A stretch of 64,000 nt of DNA from Syntrophaceae bacterium. GTDB taxonomy: Bacteria; Desulfobacterota; Syntrophia; Syntrophales; PHBD01. Made by a program: the position numbers and the translations under genes. The notes beneath the pieces are model-generated. The model was not told the DNA's origin. It ran no database searches and saw only the letters and a list, made by a program, of their open reading frames with translations. Below are positions 46,113 to 57,971 of the stretch, piece after piece. Location: assembly GCA_013177825.1 (NCBI GenBank), contig JABLXX010000001.1:720936-784935 (forward strand), written 5' to 3'. Position 1 is the stretch's first letter. Every line of letters starts with the position of its first letter.

Positions 46113-49100
46113 GATTCGTATTCCCGGGGCTTCCGGGCAATGAACCACCAGACCTCGCGGTCCGGCGACATGGATTCCGGAAGGCCGACTCGCAGACCCG
46201 TTTCTTCGATCGATCGCCGAACCTCTTCGACGGTGCGGAAGCGTGCCTGGCCGCCCTGCCGTTTCAGTCGCCTCTCCTCGAACCGGCGTTCCGGCGAGGG
46301 GGCCGGAAAGGCCGGGACGATGGCCCGGAGGACGAGGACGCCGCCCGGCTCCAGTACCGCTGCAATCCGGTCAAGGGTCAGGCGGAGTTCCCCGTCGTCG
46401 AGCATGTGGACCACGTCGAGGAGAAGCGCCGTGTCGACCGGGCCCTGGAGGGACGGCAGGTTCGGGGCCTTCCCGACCGTCATTTCACCCCTGCCGCCGA
46501 TGGCCCGGGAGGCGACCCGGACCCGGTCGGAATCGGGATCGATGCCGAAGACCCGGGCATCCGGATGGATCTCCAGGAGCCAGGACGAGGGGATGCCGTA
46601 TCCGCAGCCGATGTCCAGGATCCTCCGGGGACCGGAAACGAAGGAAGCCAGGCGCGGGAACATGGGATCCAGGCGCAGCTTGAAAAACACGAAGGCCCGC
46701 ACGTATCCCTCGATACGGCGGTAGCGGGCTAGCACGCGCCGGGCATGATTTTTCGATCCGGCCTCCACGGTTTCTTCCGGCAGTGCGATCGGCCGGTAGA
46801 GCCGCCGGAGGAGAGGCGGCACGATGGCCGTTGTTCCGAGGAAGGAATAGCCGATTCCCAGGGCGAGGGCGATCCCGGCGCTGCTCAGCATGGCATGGCT
46901 TGCCAGGGCCAGCACTCCGAACCCCAAAAACGTGGTGGCGAAGGAAAGCAGGACCGACAGGCGGACGAGTGCCATCGAGGGATGCTTTTCATCGAGGTAT
47001 CGCTGCTGGGAGCGGACGATGTACATGGCGTAATCGGTTCCCATCCCGATGATGACGGCGGACACCATGATCGTCGGGATGCCCGGGGGCCTTCCGATCA
47101 GGTGGAGGGTCCCCAGGGTGCAGATGAGCGCGAAGGCTGTAGGGGTCAGCGCGATAAGGGTCAGCCGGAGGTCCAGAAGATACAGCGCCGCCACCAGGAG
47201 GGTCAGGAGGCCGACAATGAGCGCCACCTGGAGAAAGCCTTCCAGAATGACCCTGCCGAGACGTTCCGTGAATACGCCTGGGTCGAACAGCCGGGCCAGG
47301 CCGGAGGAATGAAGGCGGTTGAAGAAGTCTTCTCCCCGGTAGGCGGGACCGGGCAGGACCGTGACGAACTGGCGCCAGGGGCCCGTTCCGGCGGCCGGTG
47401 CGATTCCCACCATGCCGTACAGGGACGCCGGAATCTCCACGGCGGCTCCCGCCGGCGATTCAAGCTGCCGCAGGAACGGGTCAAAGGTCCAGGGCCGGAA
47501 GCCTTCCGCTGCCGCCGCCTCGCCGAGTCTGTGCTTGCAAGCCTCCTTTCGCTCCGTCGTCCAGAAGGCCTGCCATGCCAGCCGGTTCGCCGCGGCCCGT
47601 TCCGGTCCCGGGAAGGCCATGGAGGCCACGAAGGCCGCCGACAGGGTTCCTCTGGCGAGTTCCTCGTCCAGCAGGGCCGTCAGGCGGTCTCCCTTTTCCC
47701 GCATCTCCCGATAGGTCTTCCCTTCGGACAGCAGGTAAACCCGGTTCAGGATGTCGCCCCAGGCCTGTTTCACCTCATCCTCCGCAGCCAGGGTTTCCGG
47801 GCGGACGGTGTTGAGGGACTTCAGGTCCACCTGGAAATCCAGCCGGGCAAAGGGCAGGAGAGCCAGGCACAGGGCCAGTGCCGCCCAGGGCTTCCAGGCT
47901 GGATCGGCGGAGGCCAGCTTCTCGGAGAAGCGCCGGAGCCAGGGAGTTCCCTCCCGGCCGGCCGGGGGCACGACGGGGAACAGGAACGGATAGACCAGGT
48001 GGACGAAAGCGAAGGTGAAAACGACGCCCAAGGCGGCGAAGGCGCCGAGTTGGGCCAGGGCCGGGAACCCGCTCAGGAACAGAAAGGCGAAGCTCACCGC
48101 CGTGGTCATCATGGCCAGGAGGCCCAGGGACCAGACCTCCCGCGTCGTGTCGAGCCCCCGGGTCTCGCGGGTCCGGTCGAGAAACAGGAGATAGGTGATC
48201 CCGTAATCGACGGTAAAGGATATGATGGCGCCGCCGAAGCCGATGGCGAGGACGGAGATCGAGGACCGGAAAAGGGACAGGACGAAGTAGGCCAGGGCCG
48301 TTCCCATCAGGGCGGGAAACAGGGCGAGCAGTCCCAGGAGAGGGCGGGGGAATCCGATCAGCAGGAGGATGGCCACTGCCACGGTGGAAAAGACCATAGC
48401 CCGGCGGGTGTCCGTTTTGGCGGCGCTCTCATTGTCCAGGGCGGCCCGGTAGGCCCCGACGGGGGTCAGAATGAGCCGGGGCGGTCCGGGCCAGGTCCGG
48501 TTCAGTTCCGCCTGGATGTCCGCGAAGAGACGATCCGCCCGCTTGGCGAAGTCGGTGGCCGTGGCCGAGGTCCCCGGTTCGGCGACGATGAGGACCCGGG
48601 TGCCGTCGGCGGCGAGAAGAATGTCTCCCGCCGGCCGGGCGCCCTTCGCCGGGGCCAGGTGCGACATCCGGCCGAGAATGAGAAAGCGGAGCCCCAGCGG
48701 ATCCGAGGCCAGCCAGCGGGTCTGGCCGATCCCTTCCAGTCCCTGAATCAGGGATGCCTGGGAGCGGATCGCCGTCCGGACGGCCGGTTTCTCCAGCAGG
48801 GGGGCGACGTTGCGCTGGAGGTCCTGCTCCGTGAACAGGAAGGGCAGGTTTTCCACGACCGCGTCCGCCAGTGTCGGGAAAGCCCCCATCTCCGCATCCA
48901 GTCCTACCCTGCGGAAGAGACCGCTGTCCCTCATCTTTTTGATGACGAGGGCCGCTCCTTCCTGAAGGGCCCGGGGATCCACCGGATCGCAACGGAGATC
49001 CGCGACGATGCGGTCCTGCATGGGATGGCTTTTCAGGACGGCCCTCGCGTCCGCCAGGACGGGGTCGCCGGCGGGGATGGCGTTGAGGATGTCCGTGTCC

Positions 49101-49198
49101 ACGCCCATGCGGCTCTTTCCGATCATGAACAGGGCCGCCACGATGATGACGACGGCCAGGGCCACGGACCAGCGCAGAACGGGAGGGGATTTCTTCAT
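46109..49198 (-). CDS. MMPL/RND-type exporter fused to a C-terminal SAM-dependent methyltransferase
   Basis: 1029 residues. Residues 1-790 or so form an RND/MMPL exporter: an N-terminal membrane helix, periplasmic domain, six-helix bundle with FGGAIISFTVDYGITYLLFL, a second periplasmic domain, and a second bundle with VSAVIIGMGTDYAMYIVRSQ. Residues 800-1029 are a class I methyltransferase (RILDIGCGYGIPSSWLLEIH, then VFGIDPDSDRV and TALLLDVVHMLDD). MMPL proteins of this type export lipids, including aryl polyenes. The fused enzyme would methylate the cargo or its precursor on the cytoplasmic side. It overlaps neighbours by four bases at both ends. No break is seen, so the fusion appears real. 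Confidence 0.9.
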   Translation of the reverse strand: MKKSPPVLRWSVALAVVIIVAALFMIGKSRMGVDTDILNAIPAGDPVLADARAVLKSHPMQDRIVADLRCDPVDPRALQEGAALVIKKMRDSGLFRRVGLDAEMGAFPTLADAVVENLPFLFTEQDLQRNVAPLLEKPAVRTAIRSQASLIQGLEGIGQTRWLASDPLGLRFLILGRMSHLAPAKGARPAGDILLAADGTRVLIVAEPGTSATATDFAKRADRLFADIQAELNRTWPGPPRLILTPVGAYRAALDNESAAKTDTRRAMVFSTVAVAILLLIGFPRPLLGLLALFPALMGTALAYFVLSLFRSSISVLAIGFGGAIISFTVDYGITYLLFLDRTRETRGLDTTREVWSLGLLAMMTTAVSFAFLFLSGFPALAQLGAFAALGVVFTFAFVHLVYPFLFPVVPPAGREGTPWLRRFSEKLASADPAWKPWAALALCLALLPFARLDFQVDLKSLNTVRPETLAAEDEVKQAWGDILNRVYLLSEGKTYREMREKGDRLTALLDEELARGTLSAAFVASMAFPGPERAAANRLAWQAFWTTERKEACKHRLGEAAAAEGFRPWTFDPFLRQLESPAGAAVEIPASLYGMVGIAPAAGTGPWRQFVTVLPGPAYRGEDFFNRLHSSGLARLFDPGVFTERLGRVILEGFLQVALIVGLLTLLVAALYLLDLRLTLIALTPTAFALICTLGTLHLIGRPPGIPTIMVSAVIIGMGTDYAMYIVRSQQRYLDEKHPSMALVRLSVLLSFATTFLGFGVLALASHAMLSSAGIALALGIGYSFLGTTAIVPPLLRRLYRPIALPEETVEAGSKNHARRVLARYRRIEGYVRAFVFFKLRLDPMFPRLASFVSGPRRILDIGCGYGIPSSWLLEIHPDARVFGIDPDSDRVRVASRAIGGRGEMTVGKAPNLPSLQGPVDTALLLDVVHMLDDGELRLTLDRIAAVLEPGGVLVLRAIVPAFPAPSPERRFEERRLKRQGGQARFRTVEEVRRSIEETGLRVGLPESMSPDREVWWFIARKPREYES

Positions 49199-49827
49199 GG
49201 GCGACGGCGCGAGCGGGTCTTTTTCGGCTCGATTTCCAGGAGAAGCCGGTTCTCCTTCCGGTACAGGATGGGCCGGACGATGTAATCCTTTTCCGGAACC
49301 AGTTCAATGGCCACCCGCATGGACCCGGAGGCGGGGTCGTGGCTGATCCGGACCTGGCGGATCAGGGGGCCTTTGCCGTCCTGTTGGGACGGCACCCCCG
49401 GATCGACGGAGGCATTGGAGACGTCGAAGTAGATCCGGGGCTTCTCCCCCGGCAGGGTTTTGAGGACGGGCCGGTAGGGGCGGTCGAAGATGAAGGACAC
49501 CTGTTCCCGGCCCTTTTGATCGACACCGCACCCGATGCTTTTCAGGCGGAGCGGGGCGACCGCCTTCACGGTTCCCGCTGTGCCGGGCTTTCCCACCGCG
49601 GGCCGCTTCGCCGCCTCCGGTTTGGGAGCGGCTTCGGTAGCCCGTCCGGACGGTTGCGCCGGCCCCGGTTTCACGACCGGCATAGCCGTGCCCGAAGGGG
49701 TGTCCGCAGTTGAAACGGGCGCACCGCCGGGCAGTTTTCCGGCCTCGGTGGCGGTTCGGCCGGACTCGCCGAAGGCCTGGGCGGCCGTGAGCAGGCACAG
49801 GACCAGGAGAATGCAGATACGGTTCAT
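49195..49827 (-). CDS. Exported AMIN-domain-like protein
   Basis: 210 residues from ATG 49827 (ribosome site GAGGAG). The signal peptide (MNRICILLVLCLLTAAQAFG) is followed by a long Pro/Ala-rich low-complexity linker. The C-terminal domain of about 110 residues has the pattern SIGCGVDQKGREQVSFIFDR, PRIYFDVSNASVD and YRKENRLLLEIEP, resembling AMIN domains of periplasmic proteins. It overlaps the exporter gene start, suggesting that it works with the MMPL pump in the periplasm, perhaps as a wall-binding or adaptor part. That role is inference. Confidence 0.75.
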   Translation of the reverse strand: MNRICILLVLCLLTAAQAFGESGRTATEAGKLPGGAPVSTADTPSGTAMPVVKPGPAQPSGRATEAAPKPEAAKRPAVGKPGTAGTVKAVAPLRLKSIGCGVDQKGREQVSFIFDRPYRPVLKTLPGEKPRIYFDVSNASVDPGVPSQQDGKGPLIRQVRISHDPASGSMRVAIELVPEKDYIVRPILYRKENRLLLEIEPKKTRSRRRP

Positions 49828-49889
49828 GGACCGGAAATCTCCTCGTAGTACGGCGGGATCCTTACCTGGCGGCCACCCCCGCCGGTCGG

Positions 49890-50624
49890 TCACCCGGAAG
49901 CCGGACGACCATTCTGGATCGGGGTTCCCGGTTCCTGCTCCTTCATCAGGGACCCCCAGTTCCCCCGGATGGTCTCCCGCTCCTGCCCCTTCCGGAGAAG
50001 TTCAAGGAACCGGCTGCGGGAAACGAAACGGGCTCCGAGGCTTCCCAGGTGGGTCGTGTGAACCTGGCAGTCCACAAGAAGAAAACCGAGTTTCTGGAGG
50101 CGCCGGACCAGGGCGATCAGGGCGATCTTGGAGGTGTTGCTCATCCCGGAAAACATGGACTCCCCGAAGAAGCACCCCCCGAGGGATACGCCGTAGAGGC
50201 CTCCCGCCAGTGTGTCCCCATACCAGACCTCCACGGAGTGGGCAAGGCCGGATTGGTGCAGCTCCCGGTAGGCCTCCCGCATCTCCGGGGTGATCCAGGT
50301 CTCCGGGTTTCCGGGCCGGGGCTTCCGGCAGGCGTCGACGACGGAGGTAAATGCGGTATCGAAGGTGACCCGGAAGAGATTTTTCTTGAGGAGCTGCCGC
50401 ATGCTCCGCGATACCTTCAGTTCGTCCGGAAAGAGGACGAACCGGGGGTGCGGAGACCACCAGAGAATGGGCTCGCCGGGGCCGTACCAGGGAAAAATCC
50501 CAAGCCGGTAGGCCTCGACGAGGCGGGGCATCGAGAGGTCTCCACCGACGGCCAGGAGCCCCGAGGGGTCGGCCAGCTGGACCGGCGGGAAGACGGGTTC
50601 CCGGGGAAGCTGGAAAACCGGCAT
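49890..50624 (-). CDS. aat: Leucyl/phenylalanyl-tRNA-protein transferase
   Basis: 244 residues. Diagnostic blocks are [76 protein letters not shown], and [21 protein letters not shown]. It adds Leu or Phe to proteins with N-terminal Arg or Lys, marking them for ClpAP through ClpS. The start is three bases after the clpA stop, and clpS precedes clpA, so the entire N-degron pathway is one operon. The downstream exporter genes follow on the same strand after 62 bases. Confidence 0.97.
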   Translation of the reverse strand: MPVFQLPREPVFPPVQLADPSGLLAVGGDLSMPRLVEAYRLGIFPWYGPGEPILWWSPHPRFVLFPDELKVSRSMRQLLKKNLFRVTFDTAFTSVVDACRKPRPGNPETWITPEMREAYRELHQSGLAHSVEVWYGDTLAGGLYGVSLGGCFFGESMFSGMSNTSKIALIALVRRLQKLGFLLVDCQVHTTHLGSLGARFVSRSRFLELLRKGQERETIRGNWGSLMKEQEPGTPIQNGRPASG

Positions 50625-50627
50625 CGG

Positions 50628-52916
<2,289 letters not shown>

Positions 52917-52948
52917 ATGCCAATCCTTCCGCCGGGATTTCAGCCCGG

Positions 52949-53272
52949 TCAGGCCTCCTCCATGCTGCAGCGGAGGGGAAATTCCCTCTCTTTGGCCATG
53001 GAATGAACGAGGGATACCTTGGAGGAGGCGATATCATAGGTATACACCCCGCAGATGCCTTTCCCCTTGCGATGAACGTCCAGCATGATGCGTGTCGCTT
53101 CCGCCGCCGGCTTGTGAAAGACCGAGATCAGGACTTCCACGACGAAGTCCATGGTCGTGTAGTGGTCGTTGTGGAGGATCACCCGGAACATCCGAGGCTC
53201 CCGAAGGTCCACCTCGTCTTCTACGTCGATCCCTTCCCCGGGTCGGGGCGGTTCTGCCGGATAGTCAGCCAT
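52949..53272 (-). CDS. clpS: ClpS adaptor protein
   Basis: 107 residues. The core ClpS motif MFRVILHNDHYTTMDFVVEV begins about residue 28; VFHKPAAEATRIMLDVHRKG and the final AKEREFPLRCSMEEA follow. The N-terminal 25 residues are acidic and flexible. It recognises N-degron residues (Leu, Phe, Tyr, Trp) and presents the proteins to ClpA, whose gene follows after 32 bases. Confidence 0.97.
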   Translation of the reverse strand: MADYPAEPPRPGEGIDVEDEVDLREPRMFRVILHNDHYTTMDFVVEVLISVFHKPAAEATRIMLDVHRKGKGICGVYTYDIASSKVSLVHSMAKEREFPLRCSMEEA

Positions 53273-53393
53273 GAGTGAAAAACCGTTACCTCGCTTCTTG
53301 TCGCATGCCCATCGTCCTGAGTGGACGTCCAGGTTGATAATATAAGCAACCGGGGGGGAAATTCAAGCTCTCCCGGTAGAGGAATCCGGCGGG

Positions 53394-54134
53394 TCAGTCG
53401 GAGCGGCGGGACCGGAGGGCGCGGGGAATCAGGATCCGCTGGGCGATGAGAGAGGTGAACGTCCAGGAATTCCTCATGAAATCCAGAAACGGGCGATAGT
53501 GGGAAATCCGCAGGTCCCCGGGCGGATAGATCACCCGGACGGGAACTTCCATGACGGGGATATCTCGCCACCTCGCCCGGGCCAGGACTTCCACCTCGAA
53601 CTGGAAGCGCCTTGCCCGCACGCCCAGGTTCAGCGTTTCAGGGAGGGGATAGACCCGGAAGCCGCTCTGGGTGTCCGCCACGGGCGGCCCTCCGGAGGCC
53701 CGGACCCAGAAATTCGAAAATTCCCGGCCGAAACGACTCGTCCAGGGAACCTCCCGGGCGTCCATGCCGCGGCGGTTTCCCACGACGAGGGGCCGCTGTC
53801 CCTCCGGAATGGCCGCCAGAAGGAGTGGAATATCCTCCGGGTCGTGCTGTCCGTCGGCGTCGATCGTCACGGCCCGGTCGGAGAATCGTGCTGCCTCGGC
53901 CAGCCCTGTGAGAATGGCGGCTCCTTTGCCCATGTTTTCCCTGTGATGGAGGACCGTGATGTCCCCGATGGACGCCAGGGCCTCCGGGGTGCCATCGGTG
54001 GAGCCGTCGTTGACGGCGATCACCGGATATCCCTGGTCCAGAACCCGCCGGATGACCGATGCGACGGTCGAGCCGTGATTGTAGACGGGAATGACGACGG
54101 GCGCATGGCTCGGATGCTTCCGTTCGGCCCGCAT
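53394..54134 (-). CDS. Family 2 glycosyltransferase
   Basis: 246 residues from ATG 54134 (ribosome site AAGGGGAG); longer starts overlap the upstream gene. GT-A fold: PVVIPVYNHGSTVASVIRRV, VNDGSTDGTPEAL, ENMGKGAAILTGL, TIDADGQHDPEDIPLLL (DxD-type metal site) and QSGFRVYPLPE. It resembles dolichol-phosphate-mannose-synthase-like enzymes without a membrane domain. GT2 enzymes together with LpxL-type acyltransferases recur in aryl-polyene clusters, where they may decorate the polyene head or link it to lipid. The acceptor is unknown. It is the last gene of the leftward run beginning at 61933. Confidence 0.9.
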   Translation of the reverse strand: MRAERKHPSHAPVVIPVYNHGSTVASVIRRVLDQGYPVIAVNDGSTDGTPEALASIGDITVLHHRENMGKGAAILTGLAEAARFSDRAVTIDADGQHDPEDIPLLLAAIPEGQRPLVVGNRRGMDAREVPWTSRFGREFSNFWVRASGGPPVADTQSGFRVYPLPETLNLGVRARRFQFEVEVLARARWRDIPVMEVPVRVIYPPGDLRISHYRPFLDFMRNSWTFTSLIAQRILIPRALRSRRSD

Positions 54135-54159
54135 GGAAATCTCCCCTTCCGGAAGGGTT

Positions 54160-55890
54160 TTACTGCGCATTGTCACCCGGCACCGCATGGCGGAGAAAAG
54201 CCACGGCCCATGTTTCCGGCCCCATGTGGGCGGCGGACGTCATCGACAGGGGCTGGAGGAGGATCTCGGCGGCGGGAAAGCGCGAGCGGATCAGGGGGAG
54301 GACTTCTTTTTCCAGCCAGGGTCGGTTGTCCGAATGCTCAAGGAGCACCGGGCCGGTTCCTGCGGGAGCGAGCCCCGCCTCCAGTTTTTCGAGGGCATAG
54401 CGGACCTGATCGTTCCGGTTCCTTACGACCCCGACCTTCTTTGCCCCGTCGGGCAGGGGGCTGATGACGGGCTTCATATGAAGCATGTCGCCGAAGAAGG
54501 CGCTGCCTTTCGAGAGCCGGCCGCCCGCGGCGAGCCATTTCAGGCGGTCCAGGAAGATGTACTCCTCCGTCCGCGCCACGGCGTCCCGGGCGAAAGCCAC
54601 GACGGCCTCCGGGTCGGATGCCCGGGCGGCAAACCGCGCCGTCTCGATGACCATCAGGCCCAGCCGGCCCGAGGCGGCGCCGGTGTCGATCACCGTCAGG
54701 CGGTCGTCCCGGTCGTTCCGGCTCTTCCATTCCCGGGCCACTTCATAGTTGCCGGTGAATACGGACCCGACGCAAAGGTAGAGGACGCGCCCGAAGCGGC
54801 CGAGAACGCTCTCGTAGGTCTGCTGCCGCTCGAGGACGGAGGCCTGGGAGGTGGAGACCTTCTCACCCCGCCGCATGGCCTCGAACAGCTCGCCCGGCGA
54901 GAAAAGGGTTTCCGGGAGGCACCGTGTCCCCACGGTGAGATAGCTGTCCAGGAGCGTGACGCCCAGCTTCCGGGCCCCCTCCCGGGTCAGTGATCCCGCC
55001 GCGTCGGTCATGATGTGGATCGAGGATTCCGCCGCGGCCGTGCTGAAATCGGTGGTCTGCCGGGTCAGGTCGTCGACGGACCATCGGACGACGGGGCCGA
55101 TGGACTCGATGTTCTTCCTGAGGGAAACCGCGTCGTCGGTGTGAAGATGGACCTTCAGGTAGTCCTGTTCTCGGATAAGGACCACGCTGCGCCCGACGGC
55201 GGAAAGCCGGTTGTAGGTCTCCTCCGAGTCGTCCGCTCCCTGGAGCACCAGGTCCACGCACCATCCTCCCTCGTCGGGGCCGGACACGGACCGGCGGACC
55301 CGGAGGCGGTCTCCGAAGGCCTCGGTGACGGGGCGGACGCCCGCGATGGGGTTGCCCAGGGCGAGGAAGAACCCTTCGAAGAACAGGTACATGCCAAGAG
55401 CGCCCGCGTCGACGACGCCGGCGTCCCGGAGTTTCGGCTGCTGTTCCACCGTATCCCGAACCACGTCCTGAAGCCGGTCCATCAACCGGCGGTACCATCC
55501 CGGATCGGTCTCCCCGGGGGCGTCCCGGAGACCTTCTGCCAGGGCCTCGAAAAAGGTCAGCATGGTTCCGGGCTTGGGCTCCCGCACGGCACCACGGGCC
55601 TGGTCCGTTCCCCGGGCGACCGCGGCGGCAAGCGAGGGGATGTCTTCCGCGTGGAGGAGCCGGCTGAAGAAGCGGGCGGCGATGTTGCCCGAGTTTCCCC
55701 GGGCGGAGAGGAGCAGGTCACGGTTGAGGGCCTCCCGCTCGCGCTCCGGAAAGCGCAGCGGGGCCAGGCTGAGAACGAGATTCCGCCCCGTGTCGCCATC
55801 CGCCACAGGGAAGACGTTGATGTCGTCCAGAAGGTCGGACCAGGCGGTCACCCGTTCCACACCGGCGGCGAGGGCTCTGGTAAAATTCAT
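54160..55890 (-). CDS. FakA-FakB-type fusion: DAK2/DhaL kinase domain plus DegV fatty-acid-binding domain
   Basis: 576 residues. Residues 1-190 are a DhaL/DAK2 kinase domain with NVFPVADGDTGRN (metal-nucleotide site) and LSARGNSGNIAARF. Residues 200-290 resemble the FakA middle domain (YLKVHLHTDDAVSL). Residues 295-570 are a DegV/FakB lipid-binding protein (IHIMTDAAGSLTREGARKLG, VSTSQAS, WLAAGGRLSKG). In fatty acid kinase, FakB presents a fatty acid to FakA, which makes acyl-phosphate; these are normally separate proteins. In this cluster it could activate an aryl or fatty acid. It is nine bases after the thioesterase gene. Confidence 0.9.
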   Translation of the reverse strand: MNFTRALAAGVERVTAWSDLLDDINVFPVADGDTGRNLVLSLAPLRFPEREREALNRDLLLSARGNSGNIAARFFSRLLHAEDIPSLAAAVARGTDQARGAVREPKPGTMLTFFEALAEGLRDAPGETDPGWYRRLMDRLQDVVRDTVEQQPKLRDAGVVDAGALGMYLFFEGFFLALGNPIAGVRPVTEAFGDRLRVRRSVSGPDEGGWCVDLVLQGADDSEETYNRLSAVGRSVVLIREQDYLKVHLHTDDAVSLRKNIESIGPVVRWSVDDLTRQTTDFSTAAAESSIHIMTDAAGSLTREGARKLGVTLLDSYLTVGTRCLPETLFSPGELFEAMRRGEKVSTSQASVLERQQTYESVLGRFGRVLYLCVGSVFTGNYEVAREWKSRNDRDDRLTVIDTGAASGRLGLMVIETARFAARASDPEAVVAFARDAVARTEEYIFLDRLKWLAAGGRLSKGSAFFGDMLHMKPVISPLPDGAKKVGVVRNRNDQVRYALEKLEAGLAPAGTGPVLLEHSDNRPWLEKEVLPLIRSRFPAAEILLQPLSMTSAAHMGPETWAVAFLRHAVPGDNAQ

Positions 55891-55899
55891 ATCCGTCTC

Positions 55900-56355
55900 T
55901 CAGAACCCGAGGGGCAGGCGGATTTCGTCGGGGATGGAGAAAAGGATTTCCATCTCCGGTGCCTTCACGGCCACCTGTTCGGTCCGGCCGCGGGTGCAGA
56001 CCTGTCCGTCTGCCGCGAGCCGGATCTCGAAGTCGAAGACGAGCTTGAAGCGCGCCTCCCGGACGGTGGCCCGGCAGACGAATTCATCCTGGTAGCGGAG
56101 CGGGAGAATGTGTTTGGTCGAGGTCTTGATGATGGGAAAGACGATTCCGGTCCGCCGGTAGATCTCGTAGAGGTCGACCCCGCGGGCACCGAGCAGGGCG
56201 ACGCGGGCGTCCTCGAAATAATTCATGTAGTTGCCGTGCCAGACCACCTGGATGGGGTCCAGGTCGTAGAAAGGGACCCGACGGGTGATCTCGTAGCTGA
56301 TGGGTTCTTTGTTTTCCATTGTTATCCCGATTTCCTCGACGTTCCGTTGGGTCAT
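55900..56355 (-). CDS. Acyl-CoA thioesterase, 4HBT hot-dog family
   Basis: 151 residues. YbgC/4-hydroxybenzoyl-CoA thioesterase pattern: RVPFYDLDPIQVVWHGNYMN with the catalytic Asp (in D-x-D-P) and HGNY, then YFEDARVALLGARGV and PLRYQDEFVCRATV. It should hydrolyse an acyl- or aroyl-CoA/ACP thioester. It overlaps the ammonia-lyase stop by four bases (ATGA) and precedes the FakAB-like gene. The pairing would let a released aryl acid be re-activated as acyl phosphate; this is inference from order. Confidence 0.9.
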   Translation of the reverse strand: MTQRNVEEIGITMENKEPISYEITRRVPFYDLDPIQVVWHGNYMNYFEDARVALLGARGVDLYEIYRRTGIVFPIIKTSTKHILPLRYQDEFVCRATVREARFKLVFDFEIRLAADGQVCTRGRTEQVAVKAPEMEILFSIPDEIRLPLGF

Positions 56356-57899
56356 GCCGGCGTAGCGGAGCGGGCGATGAAGGTGACGATCGCCTCGATA
56401 TCCCGATCCATTTCCCGATCTTCCACGACGGCCGGCGAAAGGTTGCGGACCGCCCGGATCCAGCGGGCCAGCCGGGGCCGGATGCTCGTGTTGCCGCGGA
56501 TCTCGCAGGCCTGGACCGCCGCCAGGAGGTGGATGGCCGCCGCCCGTTCGGTGAGGGTGCAGACGCGCTCGGCGTCGCGGGCTGCGATCGTGCCCATGCT
56601 GACCTTGTCCTGGTTGTTCGACTCCGTCGGCCGGGAAAAAGAGGCCGCCGGCATGGTCAGCTTCAGTGCCTCCGCCGCCAGGGCCGAGATGGAGAGGGAC
56701 AGGGCCTTGAAGCCATGCCGGAGCAGGCTTTCCCGGCCGTTGGCCCGGACCAGGTCCGCCGGCAGGCCTCGATTGGTATGGGGGTCCACCAGCAGTGCCA
56801 CCTGACGGTCCGACAGGTCCGCCACTGAGGCGACGGCCGCTTTCAGGGCGTCCGCGGCGAAGGCGATGTGGCCGCCGTAGAAATTGCCGCTCATGACGGG
56901 GGGGCCGCCGGCGGGATCGAAGATCGGGTTGTCGTTGGCGCTGTTGGCCTCGGTCTCGATCCAGGGAACGATCCAGGCCAGGGCATCGGCCAGGACGCCG
57001 GCCACCTGGGGGACGCAGCGGACCGAATAGGGGTCCTGGAGGGTCTCCGGTGCGTCCGCCTCCATTGTCGACAGGGCATCCTTCGCTTCCAGGAGCTCCC
57101 GGAGACGCCGGGCTACTTCGATCTGGCCGGGATGGGGCTTGGCCTCCCCTGCGGCGGGATGGAAATGGGAGGACTTGCCGCGGAGGGCGTGGACCGTGAG
57201 CGCCGTGGCCCCGACGACGGCGTCGAGGATTCGGCGGGCCCGATCGGCTGCCAGAACGGCGATGCCCGTCATGGTCGCCGTGCCGTTCATAAGGGACAGG
57301 GCTTCCTTGGACTCGAAGGCATAGGGCGGGAGCCCCGTCTCCTGGATGGCCTGGGCGGCGGGCATCCGAATCCCGCGATAGAAGACCTCCCGCTCGCCGA
57401 TCAGGGCCGCAGCGACGTACGACATGGGGGTGAGGTCTCCCGAGGCCCCGACCGATCCCTCGCAGGGGACGACCGGCGTGATTCCCTCGTTCAGAAACCG
57501 GGCCATCCTCTCCAGGAGATCCACCGAGACGCCCGAGTATCCCCTGGCCAGGCCGATCATCCGGCAGAGCATCGCCGCCCGGGTCGCCTCGATCCCGATG
57601 GGGTCCCCGGTACCGCAGCCGTGAAAATGGAGGGGGCTGCTGCCCCCGTTCTTCAGGACTTCCTGCCGGGAGAGGCGCTTGCCGCAGGAGCGGCCGAACC
57701 CCGTTGTCACGCCGTAGACCGGGACGCCGTCCCGAATGGCGTCGGCCAGCAGGCGGCGGGACCGCTCCATGGCCCGGCGGAAGTCTTTGCCGCCACCAAT
57801 CCGCACCTCCCGGCCGTCTCTGGCGACGGACACGATGTCATCCAGCCCGACGGGATGTCCGTCGATGACGAGGGGGGTGATTTTACTCTTGGGTTTCAA
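56352..57899 (-). CDS. Aromatic amino acid ammonia-lyase (HAL/PAL/TAL family)
   Basis: 515 residues from TTG 57899, which has ribosome site GGAAAGG; a GTG at 57917 gives six more residues without a site. The MIO-forming Ala-Ser-Gly is in EGSVGASGDLTP (about residues 152-154), with YGVTTGFG before and SANDNPIFD, NFYGGHIAF and PTESNNQDKVSMGT after. The substrate-selecting segment is SSPLHFHGCGTG, unlike the SH of typical HAL or FL of PAL. Tyrosine or phenylalanine is therefore plausible, giving coumarate or cinnamate as starter. Context (thioesterase, dehydratase, FabG, exporter) favours polyene biosynthesis over histidine breakdown. Confidence 0.9.
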   Translation of the reverse strand: MKPKSKITPLVIDGHPVGLDDIVSVARDGREVRIGGGKDFRRAMERSRRLLADAIRDGVPVYGVTTGFGRSCGKRLSRQEVLKNGGSSPLHFHGCGTGDPIGIEATRAAMLCRMIGLARGYSGVSVDLLERMARFLNEGITPVVPCEGSVGASGDLTPMSYVAAALIGEREVFYRGIRMPAAQAIQETGLPPYAFESKEALSLMNGTATMTGIAVLAADRARRILDAVVGATALTVHALRGKSSHFHPAAGEAKPHPGQIEVARRLRELLEAKDALSTMEADAPETLQDPYSVRCVPQVAGVLADALAWIVPWIETEANSANDNPIFDPAGGPPVMSGNFYGGHIAFAADALKAAVASVADLSDRQVALLVDPHTNRGLPADLVRANGRESLLRHGFKALSLSISALAAEALKLTMPAASFSRPTESNNQDKVSMGTIAARDAERVCTLTERAAAIHLLAAVQACEIRGNTSIRPRLARWIRAVRNLSPAVVEDREMDRDIEAIVTFIARSATPA

Positions 57900-57971
57900 T
57901 GCGTTTCGCCTTTCCACGCGGGTTTTTACGATCGGGGCAAGAGCGTTCCTTATCGAAAGGGATTCCGTCCG

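Noticed and set aside
46745-49285. 846-residue open frame on the plus strand opposite the MMPL-methyltransferase gene
   Set aside because: Composition is Gly/Gln/Arg/Glu-rich with no domain; the minus strand has unmistakable MMPL and methyltransferase motifs.
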